A stretch of DNA of 64,000 nucleotides from Dyella_B acidisoli (GCF_049532895.1 NZ_CP064031.1:3410001-3474000); one strand, 5' to 3'; positions 23,953 through 33,377 are shown, counted from the first letter of the stretch. The notes: generated by a model from the sequence alone, not told the origin. Made by a program: numbers and translations.

Positions 23953-26124
23953 ATGAGTAAGAATGTGCGGATGCCGCGCCGTCAAGCTACCCAACCCGTC
24001 GTCAACAACGAAACCTCCCAGCCCGAGCTGTTCCTGAGCCGCGAGCTGGCCACTCTCGAATTCAATTTCCGGGTCCTCGCACAAGCGCGCGATACCAGCA
24101 TTCCGCTGCTGGAACGCCTGCGTTACCTGAGCATCGTGGCAAACAACCTCGACGAATTCTTCGAGGTGCGTGTGGCGATGCTCAAACATCATCACCAGTT
24201 CGGCTCCGCAGCGCCCGGGCCCGACGGTATTTCTTCCGGCGAGCTGCTGGCGCGCATCCGCGAGCGGGTGCTCGACTTGGTAAGCGCGCAGTACACCACC
24301 TGGCAGGACGAGCTCGGCCCTGCGCTAGTCGCGGAGGACATCCACTTTCTCACTCGCAAGCAATGGACGCCGCGCCAGCGCCGCTGGCTGCACGGCTACT
24401 TCGAAAACGAAGTGCTGCCGGTACTCTCGCCGCTGGGCCTGGATCCCGCGCATCCTTTCCCGCGCATCCTCAACAAGACGTTGAACATCGCGGTAGTGCT
24501 GCAAGGCCGCGACGCATTCGGCCACGAAGGTCATATGGCGCTAGTGCGCGCACCGCGCTCGTTGCCGCGTATCATCCGCATTCCGAACGAAGTCAGTGGC
24601 TCGGGGGATCACTATGTGTTCCTGGCTGAGCTGCTGCAGGCGTTCGTCGACATGATGTTCCCCGGCTTCAAGGTGGCCGGCTCGTATCAGTTCCGCGTCA
24701 CTCGCAACAGCGAGCTGATCGTGGAAGAGGAAGAAGTCGAAAATCTTGCACGGGCACTGGCAGAAGAGCTGCATGGCCGCGGCTATGCACGTCCAGTGCG
24801 GCTGGAGATCGGTGCCGATTGCCCGCAATCGATCGTATCGATGCTTATCAGCAATTTCGAGCTGGAAGAAACCGACGTCTACCGATGCAACGGTCCGGTC
24901 AACATCATCCGCGCCGGACTGGTCTATGACGAACTCGATCGGCCGGTATTGAAGTTCCCGCGTTTCACCTCTGCCCTGCCCGCTGCACTGAGCACTGGCC
25001 GCAAGATTTTCGAAGTACTCGGCCAGCGCGACATCCTGCTGCATCATCCCTACGAATCGTTCAACGCGGTCGTGGATCTGCTGCGCGAAACCGTGCAGGA
25101 CCCGGACGTACTGGCGATCAAGCAAACCCTTTACCGCGCCGGCAAAGACACGCCATTGGTGGATCTGCTGGTGGAAGCGGCGCGCAACGGCAAGGACGTC
25201 ACCGTGGTGATCGAGCTGCGCGCGCGGTTCGACGAGGAAGCCAACATCCGCTTCGCCACGCGCCTGCAGGAAGCCGGCGTGCAAGTGGTGTACGGCGTGG
25301 TGGGCTTCAAGACGCACGCCAAGATGATGCTGATCGTGCGGCGCGAGAACGGCCACCTGCGGCGCTACGTGCATCTTTCCACCGGCAACTATCACCAGAC
25401 CAACAGCCGTCTCTACACCGACATCGGCCTGATGACGGCCAATCCAGAAATCGGCGAAGACCTGCACAAGATCTTCCAGCAACTCTCCGGCCTGGGCCCG
25501 GTGATCAATCTCAAGCGACTGCTGCATTCGCCCTTCACGCTGTACAAAAGCGTGGTGGAGAAAATCGAACGCGAAACCGCGCACGCACGCGACGGCAAGC
25601 CCGCACGCATCGTCGCCAAGCTCAACGCGATGAACGAGTCGCACGTGATCGAAGCCCTGTACGCCGCGGCGCAGGCTGGCGTGGAGATCGACTTGATCGT
25701 GCGCGGCGCCTGCACCTTGCGGCCCGGATTACCGGGCGTGTCCGAACGCATTCGCGTGCGCTCGATCGTCGGCCGCTTCCTTGAACACAGCCGCGTGTAC
25801 TGGTTTGCGAACGATGGCGCGCCGGAAATCTACTGCGCCAGTGCGGACTGGATGGAGCGCAACTTGATGCGGCGTATCGAAGTTGCGTTTCCGATTCTCG
25901 ATCCGCAATTGGCTGAGCGCGTCTACGAGGAAACACTGGCCAACTATCTCGCCGATAACACACAGGCCTGGTTGCTGGACGGCAACGGGCAGTACACGCG
26001 CGCCACGCCGGGTGACGACAAGCCGCATTCGGCGCAGGAGGCCTTGCTGGTGAAGCTGTGCAGCGCGTCGGCAGTTGCGCCCACGCGCATGTCCACTCCT
26101 TCCACGCTCCGTGACAGTGAGTAG
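23953..26124 (+). CDS. ppk1: Polyphosphate kinase 1
   Basis: Makes polyphosphate from ATP. The protein is 723 residues from the ATG at 23953 (MSKNVRMPRR). PPK1 motifs are RELATLEFNFRVLAQA (N domain), KTHAKMMLIVRR with the autophosphorylated His, HLSTGNYHQTNSRLYTDIGL, and the second histidine in EHSRVYWFANDG near residue 615. An upstream in-frame reading to 23752 runs through the palindromic repeat and is not coding. Followed by ppx, giving a phoB-phoR-ppk-ppx cluster. Confidence 0.96.
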   Translation: MSKNVRMPRRQATQPVVNNETSQPELFLSRELATLEFNFRVLAQARDTSIPLLERLRYLSIVANNLDEFFEVRVAMLKHHHQFGSAAPGPDGISSGELLARIRERVLDLVSAQYTTWQDELGPALVAEDIHFLTRKQWTPRQRRWLHGYFENEVLPVLSPLGLDPAHPFPRILNKTLNIAVVLQGRDAFGHEGHMALVRAPRSLPRIIRIPNEVSGSGDHYVFLAELLQAFVDMMFPGFKVAGSYQFRVTRNSELIVEEEEVENLARALAEELHGRGYARPVRLEIGADCPQSIVSMLISNFELEETDVYRCNGPVNIIRAGLVYDELDRPVLKFPRFTSALPAALSTGRKIFEVLGQRDILLHHPYESFNAVVDLLRETVQDPDVLAIKQTLYRAGKDTPLVDLLVEAARNGKDVTVVIELRARFDEEANIRFATRLQEAGVQVVYGVVGFKTHAKMMLIVRRENGHLRRYVHLSTGNYHQTNSRLYTDIGLMTANPEIGEDLHKIFQQLSGLGPVINLKRLLHSPFTLYKSVVEKIERETAHARDGKPARIVAKLNAMNESHVIEALYAAAQAGVEIDLIVRGACTLRPGLPGVSERIRVRSIVGRFLEHSRVYWFANDGAPEIYCASADWMERNLMRRIEVAFPILDPQLAERVYEETLANYLADNTQAWLLDGNGQYTRATPGDDKPHSAQEALLVKLCSASAVAPTRMSTPSTLRDSE

Positions 26125-26209
26125 GTTGGGATGAGTCCCGACTCAACGCGCAGGGTTGATGATGTAGCTATCCATGCGAGAATCCCCGCAGTTCGAACAG
26201 GAGTCCCGC

Positions 26210-27727
26210 GTGAGCCTCGGTGACCAGATGCAGATCAAGGATGGCGAGCTCATGGCCGCCGTCGACATCGGCTCAAACAGTTTCCACATGGTGGTAGCGC
26301 GCATGGAGCACGGCGAACCGCGCGTGATCGACCGTCTGCGCGAAACCGTACGCATGGCCGCTGGCTTGCGCGCCGATGGCACCCTCGATGCAGAGCATCG
26401 CGCCCGCGCACTGAACTGCCTGGCCCGCTTCGGACAACGCATCGCTGGCATTCCCACCGCTCGCGTCCGTGCCGTGGCCACCAACACGGTGCGTCGCCTT
26501 GCATCGCCGCAGGCGTTCCTCACCGCCGCAGAAGCAGCGCTTGGCAATCCGGTGGAAGTCGTCTCAGGCCGCGAGGAAGGCCGCCTGATCTTTCTCGGCG
26601 TATCGCACGATCTGCCCACCTCGCGCGAGCCGCGCCTGGTGATCGACATTGGCGGCGGCAGTACCGAATTCATCATCGGCCGTGGCCTGGCGCCGCTGCA
26701 TACCGAAAGCGTGCAGGTCGGCTGCATCGCCACCACGCAGCGCTTCTTTCCCGGCGGCAAGCTCACACGCAAGCGCTGGCAGAAGGCACGCGGCGAGATC
26801 GGCGTGTTACTGCAACAGTTCTCGGAGGAATACCTGGAAGCCGGCTGGACAGATGCCTTCGGCTCCTCTGGCAGCGCCAAGGCGATCGGCGCCGTGGTGC
26901 AAGCCATGAAGCTTTCCGATCATGGCGTTACCCCCACATCGCTGGCCATGTTGCGCGATGCGCTGCTCGAACAGGGTCAGATCACCACGCTTAAGCTGCC
27001 AGGCCTGTCGGACGAGCGCGCGCCGGTGTTTGCAGGCGCCCTAGTGATCTTCGAAGCGGCGTTCGCCGCACTCGGCATCGAACGCCTGCGCGTGTGCGAG
27101 AGTTCGATGCGCGAAGGCCTGCTGTGGGATCTGATCGGCCGCGCCGGCGGCACCGATCCACGCACATCCAGCATCGATGCATTGGCCAACCGCTACGGCG
27201 TGGACCGCGCACAGGCGCGCCGCGTGGAATCCACCGCACTAGCGCTGTTCGACCAAGCCGCCCCGAGCTGGAAGCTGGATGGCGAAGCGCGCGAGTGGCT
27301 GTCGTGGGCCACGCGCGTGCACGAAATCGGCCTGGCCATCGCACACAGCCAGTATCACCAACACGGCGCCTATATCATGCGCAATGCGGACTTGGCCGGC
27401 TTCTCCAAGCAGGAACAGCATCTGCTAGCGGCCATCGTGCAGGCGCATCGACGCAAACCCGACAAAACCACCTTCGCAGCCTTACCGCAACGCTACCGCC
27501 AACTGGCCAAGCACATCACCGCGCTGCTGCGGCTGGCCGTGCTGTTACGCCGCGCGCGCAGGCCGGAATCCATGCCGCCGCTGCGCCTCAGCACAACCGC
27601 ACAACGCCTTGGATTGCGCCTGCCGGCGGCGTGGCTGGAGCAACATCCGCTGACCCAGGCCGACCTGGAGCAGGAAATCACGCCGATGGCGGAGCTGGGT
27701 TTGACGTTGTCGATCGGGACCGAGTGA
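26210..27727 (+). CDS. ppx: Exopolyphosphatase
   Basis: Releases phosphate from polyphosphate ends. The protein is 505 residues from a GTG start at 26210, chosen because AGGAG stands six bases upstream; an ATG at 26174 in the same frame has no ribosome site and would give 517 residues. The Ppx/GppA ASKHA fold has AAVDIGSNSFHMVVA near the N-terminus and VIDIGGGSTEFIIG near residue 135. A C-terminal HD-like helical domain (about 310-480) follows (ATRVHEIGLAIAHSQYHQHGAY). Lies 85 bp after ppk1 and likely co-transcribed. Confidence 0.94.
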   Translation: MSLGDQMQIKDGELMAAVDIGSNSFHMVVARMEHGEPRVIDRLRETVRMAAGLRADGTLDAEHRARALNCLARFGQRIAGIPTARVRAVATNTVRRLASPQAFLTAAEAALGNPVEVVSGREEGRLIFLGVSHDLPTSREPRLVIDIGGGSTEFIIGRGLAPLHTESVQVGCIATTQRFFPGGKLTRKRWQKARGEIGVLLQQFSEEYLEAGWTDAFGSSGSAKAIGAVVQAMKLSDHGVTPTSLAMLRDALLEQGQITTLKLPGLSDERAPVFAGALVIFEAAFAALGIERLRVCESSMREGLLWDLIGRAGGTDPRTSSIDALANRYGVDRAQARRVESTALALFDQAAPSWKLDGEAREWLSWATRVHEIGLAIAHSQYHQHGAYIMRNADLAGFSKQEQHLLAAIVQAHRRKPDKTTFAALPQRYRQLAKHITALLRLAVLLRRARRPESMPPLRLSTTAQRLGLRLPAAWLEQHPLTQADLEQEITPMAELGLTLSIGTE

Positions 27728-27730
27728 TGA

Positions 27731-27756
27731 AGCCCCTCTCTCAAAGGGAGAGAGGC
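27731..27756. terminator. Stem-loop after ppx
   Basis: CCTCTCTC-AAA-GGGAGAGAGG, four to thirty bases after the ppx stop; a short class II-type palindrome without a T-run. Probably a transcript end or processing site. Confidence 0.45.
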
Positions 27757-27834
27757 GTGTCGGCACCAATCAGCCATAAGCAGGCTCCACCCGCGTATGA
27801 TGCGCGGATATTTCAGCCGTACCGCTCCCTCATC

Positions 27835-28506
27835 ATGCCAAAGTACCTGCTGACCGCCCTCTTCCTCATCGCTCCGCTCGCCGTTGCGCAGACCACCAAG
27901 CCAGCCGCCGCACCCACTGCGCCGGCAGCGGCCAATCCCACGGTGATCCTGCATACCTCCCAAGGTGACATCACGCTGGAGCTGTACGCGGACAAATCAC
28001 CCAAGAGTGTCGCGAACTTCCTGCGCTACGCGCATGAAGGCTTCTATGCCGGCACCGTCTTCCACCGCGTAATTCCCGGCTACCTCATCCAAGGCGGCCT
28101 CTACACAGCGGAACTGCAGCCACGTCGCACGCATTCGCCCGTAGCCAGCGAAGCAGACAATGGCCTTTCCAATCTGCGCGGCACCGTTGCGGTTGCGCGC
28201 GGTGCGGACCCCAATTCCGGCACATCGCAGTTCTTCATCAACCTGGTGGACGATCGCCGCCTCGACTATGTCGGCAACCAGAATGGCCTCACCTGGGGCT
28301 ACACCGTCTTCGGCAAAGTGGTCAAAGGCATGGAAGTGGTCGACAAGATGGCCAGCCTGCCTACGCGTGCACAAGGCCCCTTCGCTGCCGACGTGCCCAA
28401 CCCGCTGGTGGTGATCCAAAGCGTGAACATCGAAGGTGAAGAAGCGCCCGCCGCGCCAGCCTCCGCCGCAAAGCCTGTCGCCACTGCGCCACGCAAGTCG
28501 AAATGA
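27835..28506 (+). CDS. Periplasmic cyclophilin-type peptidyl-prolyl isomerase, PpiA-like
   Basis: A 223-residue precursor with signal peptide (YLLTALFLIAPLAVAQ) and a cyclophilin domain from about residue 35 to 200. It contains FHRVIPGYLIQGG, GTVAVARGADPNSGTSQFFINL and YTVFGKVVKGMEVVDKM. An Ala/Pro-rich linker follows the signal, and a Pro/Ala tail ends in RKSK. The ATG at 27835 is far inside a longer frame that overlaps ppx and is not used. Its stop overlaps the lpxH start (ATGA). Confidence 0.92.
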   Translation: MPKYLLTALFLIAPLAVAQTTKPAAAPTAPAAANPTVILHTSQGDITLELYADKSPKSVANFLRYAHEGFYAGTVFHRVIPGYLIQGGLYTAELQPRRTHSPVASEADNGLSNLRGTVAVARGADPNSGTSQFFINLVDDRRLDYVGNQNGLTWGYTVFGKVVKGMEVVDKMASLPTRAQGPFAADVPNPLVVIQSVNIEGEEAPAAPASAAKPVATAPRKSK

Positions 28507-29222
28507 GCACGCTCTTCATCTCGGACCTGCACCTCGACGATAGCCGCCCGCACATCACCACGCTGTTCGAACATTATCTGGCCAGCGACGAAGTACGCAG
28601 GGCCGATGCGCTGTACATCCTTGGCGATCTGGTCGAAGCATGGGTTGGCGATGATGACGATGCGGAGCTGCCGCAACGCATTGCACGCGCCACCCATGCG
28701 GTGCGCGATGCGGGCGTGCCGGTGTATTTCATCGTAGGCAATCGTGACTTCCTACTCGGTGAAGCGTATGCCGCGCGCGCGGGCCTCGCATTGATCGAAG
28801 ACGGAACAGTGCACGATCTCTACGGCACGCCCACTTTGCTGATGCATGGCGACGTGCTCTGCACCGACGACGTGGCATATCAGCAGTTCCGCCGCCAAGT
28901 GCGTTCGCCGGAATGGAGGGCACAGGTGCTGTCGATGCCACTGGACGCACGCCGCGCGTTGGCCGCGAAAGCCCGCGCCGAAAGTCGCAGCCACACCAGC
29001 AGCACTATGGAAACCCTGATGGACGTCAATGCCGATGCCGTAGCGCAAGCCATGCGCCATGCGGGCGTGACGCATCTGATCCACGGGCACACGCATCGTC
29101 CCGCCATCCATCGTTTCGAATTGGATGGCCAAACCGCCGAACGCATCGTGCTGGGCGATTGGTATGAGCAAGGTTCGGTGCTGCGGGTGACGCCAGAAGG
29201 GCGCGAGTTGCGCGCCATCTAA
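28503..29222 (+). CDS. lpxH: UDP-2,3-diacylglucosamine diphosphatase
   Basis: Hydrolyses UDP-2,3-diacylglucosamine to lipid X in lipid A synthesis at the inner membrane. The 239-residue calcineurin-like phosphoesterase has the full metal-site series: FISDLHLDD, LGDLVEAWVGDD, VGNRDFLLG, LMHGDVLCTDD and HGHTHRPAIH. Its start overlaps the cyclophilin stop by four bases, so the two are coupled; the pairing ppi-lpxH also occurs in E. coli (ppiB-lpxH). Confidence 0.95.
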   Translation: MSTLFISDLHLDDSRPHITTLFEHYLASDEVRRADALYILGDLVEAWVGDDDDAELPQRIARATHAVRDAGVPVYFIVGNRDFLLGEAYAARAGLALIEDGTVHDLYGTPTLLMHGDVLCTDDVAYQQFRRQVRSPEWRAQVLSMPLDARRALAAKARAESRSHTSSTMETLMDVNADAVAQAMRHAGVTHLIHGHTHRPAIHRFELDGQTAERIVLGDWYEQGSVLRVTPEGRELRAI

Positions 29223-29241
29223 CTAAGGCAACGCTTCTCAT

Positions 29242-29281
29242 AAAACAAAACGGCCATCCTTGCAGATGGCCGTTTTGTTTC
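29242..29281. terminator. Intrinsic terminator between lpxH and mdh (bidirectional)
   Basis: AAAACAAAACGGCCATC and GATGGCCGTTTTGTTT pair around CTTGCA. The A-run and T-run on opposite arms serve both convergent genes. Confidence 0.9.
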
Positions 29282-29298
29282 TTACCGAAAACCGCGGA

Positions 29299-30285
29299 TT
29301 ACTTCTTCGCAAACAAATGCTCGACACCCGCGCGCTCTTCGCGCAGTTCCTTGTCAGTAGCATCCATACGTGCACGCGAGAAATCGTTGATTTCCAGGCC
29401 CTGCACGATTTCGTACTTGCCGTTCTTCACCGTCACCGGGTAGCCGTAGATCACGCCCGGCTGGATGCCGTAGGAACCATCGGACGGAATGCCCATCGAC
29501 ACCCAGTCACCTTCAGCAGTGCCAAGCGCCCAGGTGCGCATGTGATCGATGGCGGCTGAAGCGGCTGAAGCCGCCGACGAAGCACCGCGCGCCTTGATGA
29601 TCGCTGCGCCGCGCTGCTGCACGGTGGGGATGAAATCCTTCTCGTACCAGGTCTGGTCGACCAGGCTCAGCGCCGGCTTGCCGCCCACAACGGCGTGGTG
29701 CAGATCCGGGTACTGCGTGGAGCTGTGATTGCCCCAGATGGTGACTTTCTTGATGTCGGTGGTGTGCTTGCCGGTCTTTTCGGCGAGCTGCGACAGCGCA
29801 CGGTTGTGATCCAGGCGCACCATCGCGGTGAAGCACTTCGGATCGAGGTCAGGTGCGTTCTGCTGCGCGATCAGCGAATTGGTGTTGGCCGGGTTGCCGA
29901 CCACCAGCACGCGCACGTCGCGCTTGGCGTGATCGTTCAGCGCCTTGCCCTGCGGAGCGAAGATGGCGCCGTTGGCTTCCAGCAGATCCTTGCGCTCCAT
30001 GCCCGGACCGCGCGGACGTGCACCGACCAGCAACGCGTAATCGACGTCCTTGAAGGCGACGTTGACGTCGTCAGTGGCGACCACGCCAGCGAGCAGCGGG
30101 AACGCGCAATCGTTGAGCTCCATCACCACACCTTGCAGCGCGGGCAGCGCCGGCGTGATTTCGAGCAGATGCAGGATCACCGGCTGATCCGGACCGAGCA
30201 TGTCGCCGGCGGCGATGCGGAACAGCAGGGCGTAACCGATCTGGCCGGCTGCGCCGGTCACGGCAACACGAACGGGGGCTTTCAT
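29299..30285 (-). CDS. mdh: Malate dehydrogenase
   Basis: Interconverts malate and oxaloacetate with NAD. The protein is 328 residues from the ATG at 30285 (MKAPVRVAVTGAAGQIGYAL), preceded by GGAG. Motifs are the Rossmann loop TGAAGQIG, the substrate arginine loop GARPRGPGMERKDLL, VVGNPANTN, and the catalytic histidine in IWGNHSSTQYPD. The AAGQIGY...ARPRGPGM form is the cytosolic-type MDH found in Xanthomonadales. An upstream extension to 30327 is not supported. Confidence 0.96.
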   Translation of the reverse strand: MKAPVRVAVTGAAGQIGYALLFRIAAGDMLGPDQPVILHLLEITPALPALQGVVMELNDCAFPLLAGVVATDDVNVAFKDVDYALLVGARPRGPGMERKDLLEANGAIFAPQGKALNDHAKRDVRVLVVGNPANTNSLIAQQNAPDLDPKCFTAMVRLDHNRALSQLAEKTGKHTTDIKKVTIWGNHSSTQYPDLHHAVVGGKPALSLVDQTWYEKDFIPTVQQRGAAIIKARGASSAASAASAAIDHMRTWALGTAEGDWVSMGIPSDGSYGIQPGVIYGYPVTVKNGKYEIVQGLEINDFSRARMDATDKELREERAGVEHLFAKK

Positions 30286-30319
30286 CGTGGCAACTCCTTC
30301 AGGTGCATAAAACGACAAA

Positions 30320-30342
30320 GCCGGCATCCTAACGATGCCGGC
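30320..30342 (-). terminator. Stem-loop terminator of the aminotransferase gene
   Basis: GCCGGCATC and GATGCCGGC around CTAAC, 13 bp after the aminotransferase stop; on the minus strand TTTGTCGTTTT follows. It also separates that transcript from mdh. Confidence 0.7.
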
Positions 30343-30354
30343 CGTAAAAAAAGA

Positions 30355-31554
30355 TCAACTCAGTTCGGCGAAGAATTCGGCGATGCGGGCAAGGCCAGGT
30401 TCGAGCTGAGCGGTGGGACAGGTGTAGGAAATGCGCATGGCACGCGGCTCGCCAAAGGCCGAGCCCGGCACGCAGGCCACGCCCTTGGCACCCAGCAACG
30501 CGGCGCAGAAATCCACGTCGGTCTCGATGCGTGTGCCGTTGTGGCTCTTGCCAAACGCCACCGAGATATCCGGGAACGCATAGAACGCGCCCTGCGGACG
30601 CGGGCACACCACACCTGGAATCTTCGCCAGCGCAGCCAGCACCACATCGCGCTTCTGCGCGAATTCCTTGCACTTGGCCTGCGGCACGTCCTGCGGACCG
30701 CTGAAGGCTGCAATGGCCGCGGCAGCGATTACTTCCGGCACGCTGGTGATGTGGTTGGAATTGAGCGTAGTGATCGCTTTGGCGACGTTTTCCGGTCCGG
30801 CGATCAGACCCACGCGCCAACCCGGCATGCCGTAGGTCTTGGAAACGGAATCGACGAAGATCAACCGATCGCGCAGCTCCGGCCGTGCGAACACGAAGTT
30901 GTGATAGCCGATGCCATCAAACACCATCGAGTTGTAGATGTCGTCGGTGATGATCCACGTGTCCGGGTATTGCGCCAGCACGTCCGCCAGCGCGGCGATT
31001 TCCTCGCGCGTGTAGACCATGCCGCTGGGGTTGGACGGATTGTTGAACAGGAACACTTTCGGCTTGCGCGCCAGCGCCGTTTCCAGTTGCTGCGGCGTGA
31101 GCTTGTAGTTCTGATCAGGGCCGCAATGCAGCACGTTGGCTTTCGCGCCCACGATGTCGGCGATGTCGTGATAGGTGGTCCAGTACGGCGCCGGGAAACA
31201 GATTTCGTCGCCTTCGTTGAGCAGCGCCTCGGCCAGGTTGTACAGCACCTGCTTGGCGCCGATGCCCACCGACAGGTTCAGGCGTCCGTAGCCTTTGAAA
31301 CCCAGGGCTTCGATGTGCTTGAGGAAGGCATCCAGCAGTGCATCGGAGCCGCGATTGCTGCCGTACTGACCGCTATCGTGCGACAGCGCTTCGCGTGCGG
31401 CGGCATACACATGTTCGCCAGGCAGAAAGTTCGGTACGCCGATGGAGAAGCTGATGATGTCGCGGCCGGAGGCCTTGAGTTGCTTGGCCGTTTCGGCGAT
31501 GACCATGATCGCGCTGGGTTTCGCGCGGCCAATACGCTGGGCGAGCTGGGGCAT
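30355..31554 (-). CDS. Class I pyridoxal-phosphate aminotransferase (aspartate aminotransferase type)
   Basis: A 399-residue PLP enzyme from the ATG at 31554 (GAGGA upstream). Fold type I features are FSIGVPNFLPGEHV near the start, PAPYWTTYHDI (cofactor stacking), NNPSNPSGMVYT, the PLP lysine in DSVSKTYGMPGWRVG near residue 235, and a C-terminal substrate arginine region EPRAMRISY. Similarity is to the AspC-Ib (thermophilic-type) aspartate aminotransferases; a broader aromatic/prephenate specificity cannot be excluded. The upstream in-frame extension to 31731 is not supported. Confidence 0.9.
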   Translation of the reverse strand: MPQLAQRIGRAKPSAIMVIAETAKQLKASGRDIISFSIGVPNFLPGEHVYAAAREALSHDSGQYGSNRGSDALLDAFLKHIEALGFKGYGRLNLSVGIGAKQVLYNLAEALLNEGDEICFPAPYWTTYHDIADIVGAKANVLHCGPDQNYKLTPQQLETALARKPKVFLFNNPSNPSGMVYTREEIAALADVLAQYPDTWIITDDIYNSMVFDGIGYHNFVFARPELRDRLIFVDSVSKTYGMPGWRVGLIAGPENVAKAITTLNSNHITSVPEVIAAAAIAAFSGPQDVPQAKCKEFAQKRDVVLAALAKIPGVVCPRPQGAFYAFPDISVAFGKSHNGTRIETDVDFCAALLGAKGVACVPGSAFGEPRAMRISYTCPTAQLEPGLARIAEFFAELS

Positions 31555-31754
31555 GGCTTCCTCGTGAGTGCGGGACAGCAAACTTGGCGATTTTAGCATG
31601 CGGCGTTGCGGCAACCCGAGAGGCTGATGCGACAGACCCAGAAAATTCCTATTGCTCCGTAACGGTGCGCTGGCATGATGTGGCCGGACCGCTGCAAGAC
31701 CGGGCGGAGGGGGTGTCACGCCATCAACCAAGGCTCAGACGCAAGGGGAAGTCC

Positions 31755-32009
31755 ATGTTCCATATCATCTGGTCCATCATCGTCGGTTTCATCGTTGGCC
31801 TTATCGCACGTTGGATCGTGCCGGGTGCCGAGCACTATGGGTTCATCATGACCACCGTGGTGGGCATCGTGGGCTCCGTCATCGGCGGCTTTATCGGCAC
31901 GCTGTTCAGTAAGCCGCAGCCCGGTCAGAAATTTCATACGGCCGGTTTTTTGCTTTCGATCGTCGGCGCAGTCATCCTGGTGTACTTGCTGCGCTTCATC
32001 CAGCACTGA
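31755..32009 (+). CDS. GlsB/YeaQ/YmgE family small membrane protein
   Basis: An 84-residue inner-membrane protein with three hydrophobic segments (about residues 2-20, 28-50 and 62-82). The glycine-zipper motif VGIVGSVIGGFIGTLF is typical of the transglycosylase-associated family. GGGGAAG precedes the ATG. Members are often general-stress or RpoS-controlled; the biochemical role is unknown. The gene ends in a strong terminator. Confidence 0.9.
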   Translation: MFHIIWSIIVGFIVGLIARWIVPGAEHYGFIMTTVVGIVGSVIGGFIGTLFSKPQPGQKFHTAGFLLSIVGAVILVYLLRFIQH

Positions 32010-32030
32010 AGTCCCGGCATCGACCGGTAC

Positions 32031-32070
32031 AAAAAAAAGCACGGCGGGTTCTCCCCACCGTGCTTTTTTT
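32031..32070. terminator. Intrinsic terminator (bidirectional)
   Basis: AAAAAAAAGCACGGCGGG and CCCCACCGTGCTTTTTTT pair around TTCT. It serves the rightward GlsB-like gene and the leftward YidB-like gene. Confidence 0.92.
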
Positions 32071-32081
32071 ATGGATGACGC

Positions 32082-32516
32082 TTAGGCCGTCTTTGCGGCC
32101 AGCAGCTTTTCGGCCAGGCCACCGAGCATTGACAGATCGAAGCCTCCGCCACCATTCGAAGGCACTTGGCCGTCCGGGGTGACGTGATCCACCGCATGCG
32201 GCAGCACTTGCGCGAGCTGGCCGATCAACTGGCTGGGATCCACACCAAGCTTGCCGGCCGCGTTATTCACCACCGAATCAAGGCCACTCTTCTGCAGCAC
32301 CTGATTGAGCTGGTCGCCAGAAATGGCCTGGTTTGCACCCGTACCGATCCACGATTGCACCGCATCGCCGAGGCCATGCTGCTGCAATGTGCTGGCCAGA
32401 CCCTGCACACCGCCTGCCTGCTGGATCAACTGCCCGGCTACCGAGATCAGCGAACCGCCGCCCTCGCCCTGATTATTACCGCCCAACAGACTGCCCAAGC
32501 TATCGAGTAACGACAT
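32082..32516 (-). CDS. YidB family (DUF937) protein
   Basis: A 144-residue soluble protein starting MSLLDSLGSLLGGN, rich in Gly, Gln and Leu. Repeated short helical units include GLGDAVQSWIGTGANQAISGDQL and LGVDPSQLIGQLAQVLPHAVDHVTPDG, the DUF937 signature. The ATG at 32516 has AGGAGCA upstream. No function is established for the family. Confidence 0.88.
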   Translation of the reverse strand: MSLLDSLGSLLGGNNQGEGGGSLISVAGQLIQQAGGVQGLASTLQQHGLGDAVQSWIGTGANQAISGDQLNQVLQKSGLDSVVNNAAGKLGVDPSQLIGQLAQVLPHAVDHVTPDGQVPSNGGGGFDLSMLGGLAEKLLAAKTA

Positions 32517-32603
32517 GGCTGTGCTCCTTTGAGAAAGATCCAAGCTCGACGATTCTATGTCGACGTCGGCTACACGGTCGTAACAGTGGCGTGAAGAACG
32601 CTA

Positions 32604-32741
32604 CTCCCTCTCCCCTTCGTGGAGAGGGTTGGGGTGAGGGGCAAACCTCGCGACGAACTTCACTAAAACACCTCGTCGCAAAATCAATCTCCACGCTAAC
32701 GTGTCCCCTCACCCTAGCCCTCTCCCCGGAGGGGAGAGGGA
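32604..32741. repeat. REP pair, class II
   Basis: A unit at 32604-32640 (CCCTCTCCCCTTCGTGGAGAGGG...GGTGAGGGG) and an inverted unit at 32703-32741 (CCCCTCACCCTAGCCCTCTCCCC...GGGGAGAGGG), with about 60 bp between. They lie just after the ppiB stop on the minus strand. Confidence 0.88.
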
Positions 32742-32756
32742 ACAAAGAGCAATAGA

Positions 32757-33266
32757 TCAACCGCGCTGATCGAGCACCGTGTTCCATTCCTTGACACGCT
32801 CGGCCTGAGCGGCCAGCAGCGCATCCACATCGCCTTCCACCGTGACCTTCTCGATCGCGTCGCCCTGCTTGATCGCATTGACCACCTTCTGGTCTTCCGC
32901 ACTGACCACTTCGCCGAACACGCTGTGCTTGCCATCCAGCCAGGGCGTGGCGCCATGGGTGATGAAGAACTGGCTGCCGTTGGTGCGGGGGCCGGCGTTG
33001 GCCATGGACAGAATGCCCGGCTTGTCGTGCTTCAGCGAAGGATTGAACTCGTCTTCGAAGCGATAGCCCGGACCGCCGCGGCCGCTACCTTCAGGGCAGC
33101 CGCCCTGGATCATGAAGTCGGCAATCACACGATGGAACGACAGGCCATCGTAATAGCCGCGACGCGCGAGATTGACGAAGCTCGCCACCGTCACCGGGGT
33201 TTTGTCGTCATGCAAACGCAGGTGGATCGGGCCGCGGTTGGTGGTGATCGTAACGTTGATGGCCAT
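32757..33266 (-). CDS. ppiB: Peptidyl-prolyl cis-trans isomerase B (cytosolic cyclophilin)
   Basis: A 169-residue cyclophilin without signal peptide. Core motifs are FHRVIADFMIQGG, ILSMANAGPRTNGSQFFITH (substrate and catalytic site) and HSVFGEVVSAEDQKVVNAI. The ATG at 33266 (MAINVTITTNRG) is preceded by AAGGAAT. A longer frame to 33326 lacks similarity. It accelerates proline isomerisation during cytosolic folding. Confidence 0.93.
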   Translation of the reverse strand: MAINVTITTNRGPIHLRLHDDKTPVTVASFVNLARRGYYDGLSFHRVIADFMIQGGCPEGSGRGGPGYRFEDEFNPSLKHDKPGILSMANAGPRTNGSQFFITHGATPWLDGKHSVFGEVVSAEDQKVVNAIKQGDAIEKVTVEGDVDALLAAQAERVKEWNTVLDQRG

Positions 33267-33377
33267 GGAGATTCCTTGTGGTATTGAACGAACGTGCGCC
33301 CAGGAAACGTAGGGCGCCGAACTCACAAGAATACCCCTAGAACGGACTCAGGCGTAGGTCGGGGTTTGCACCCCGAC

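Noticed and set aside
29695..31596. 633-codon frame antisense to mdh and the aminotransferase gene
   Set aside because: High-GC antisense openness; both genes on the other strand have complete motifs and ribosome sites.
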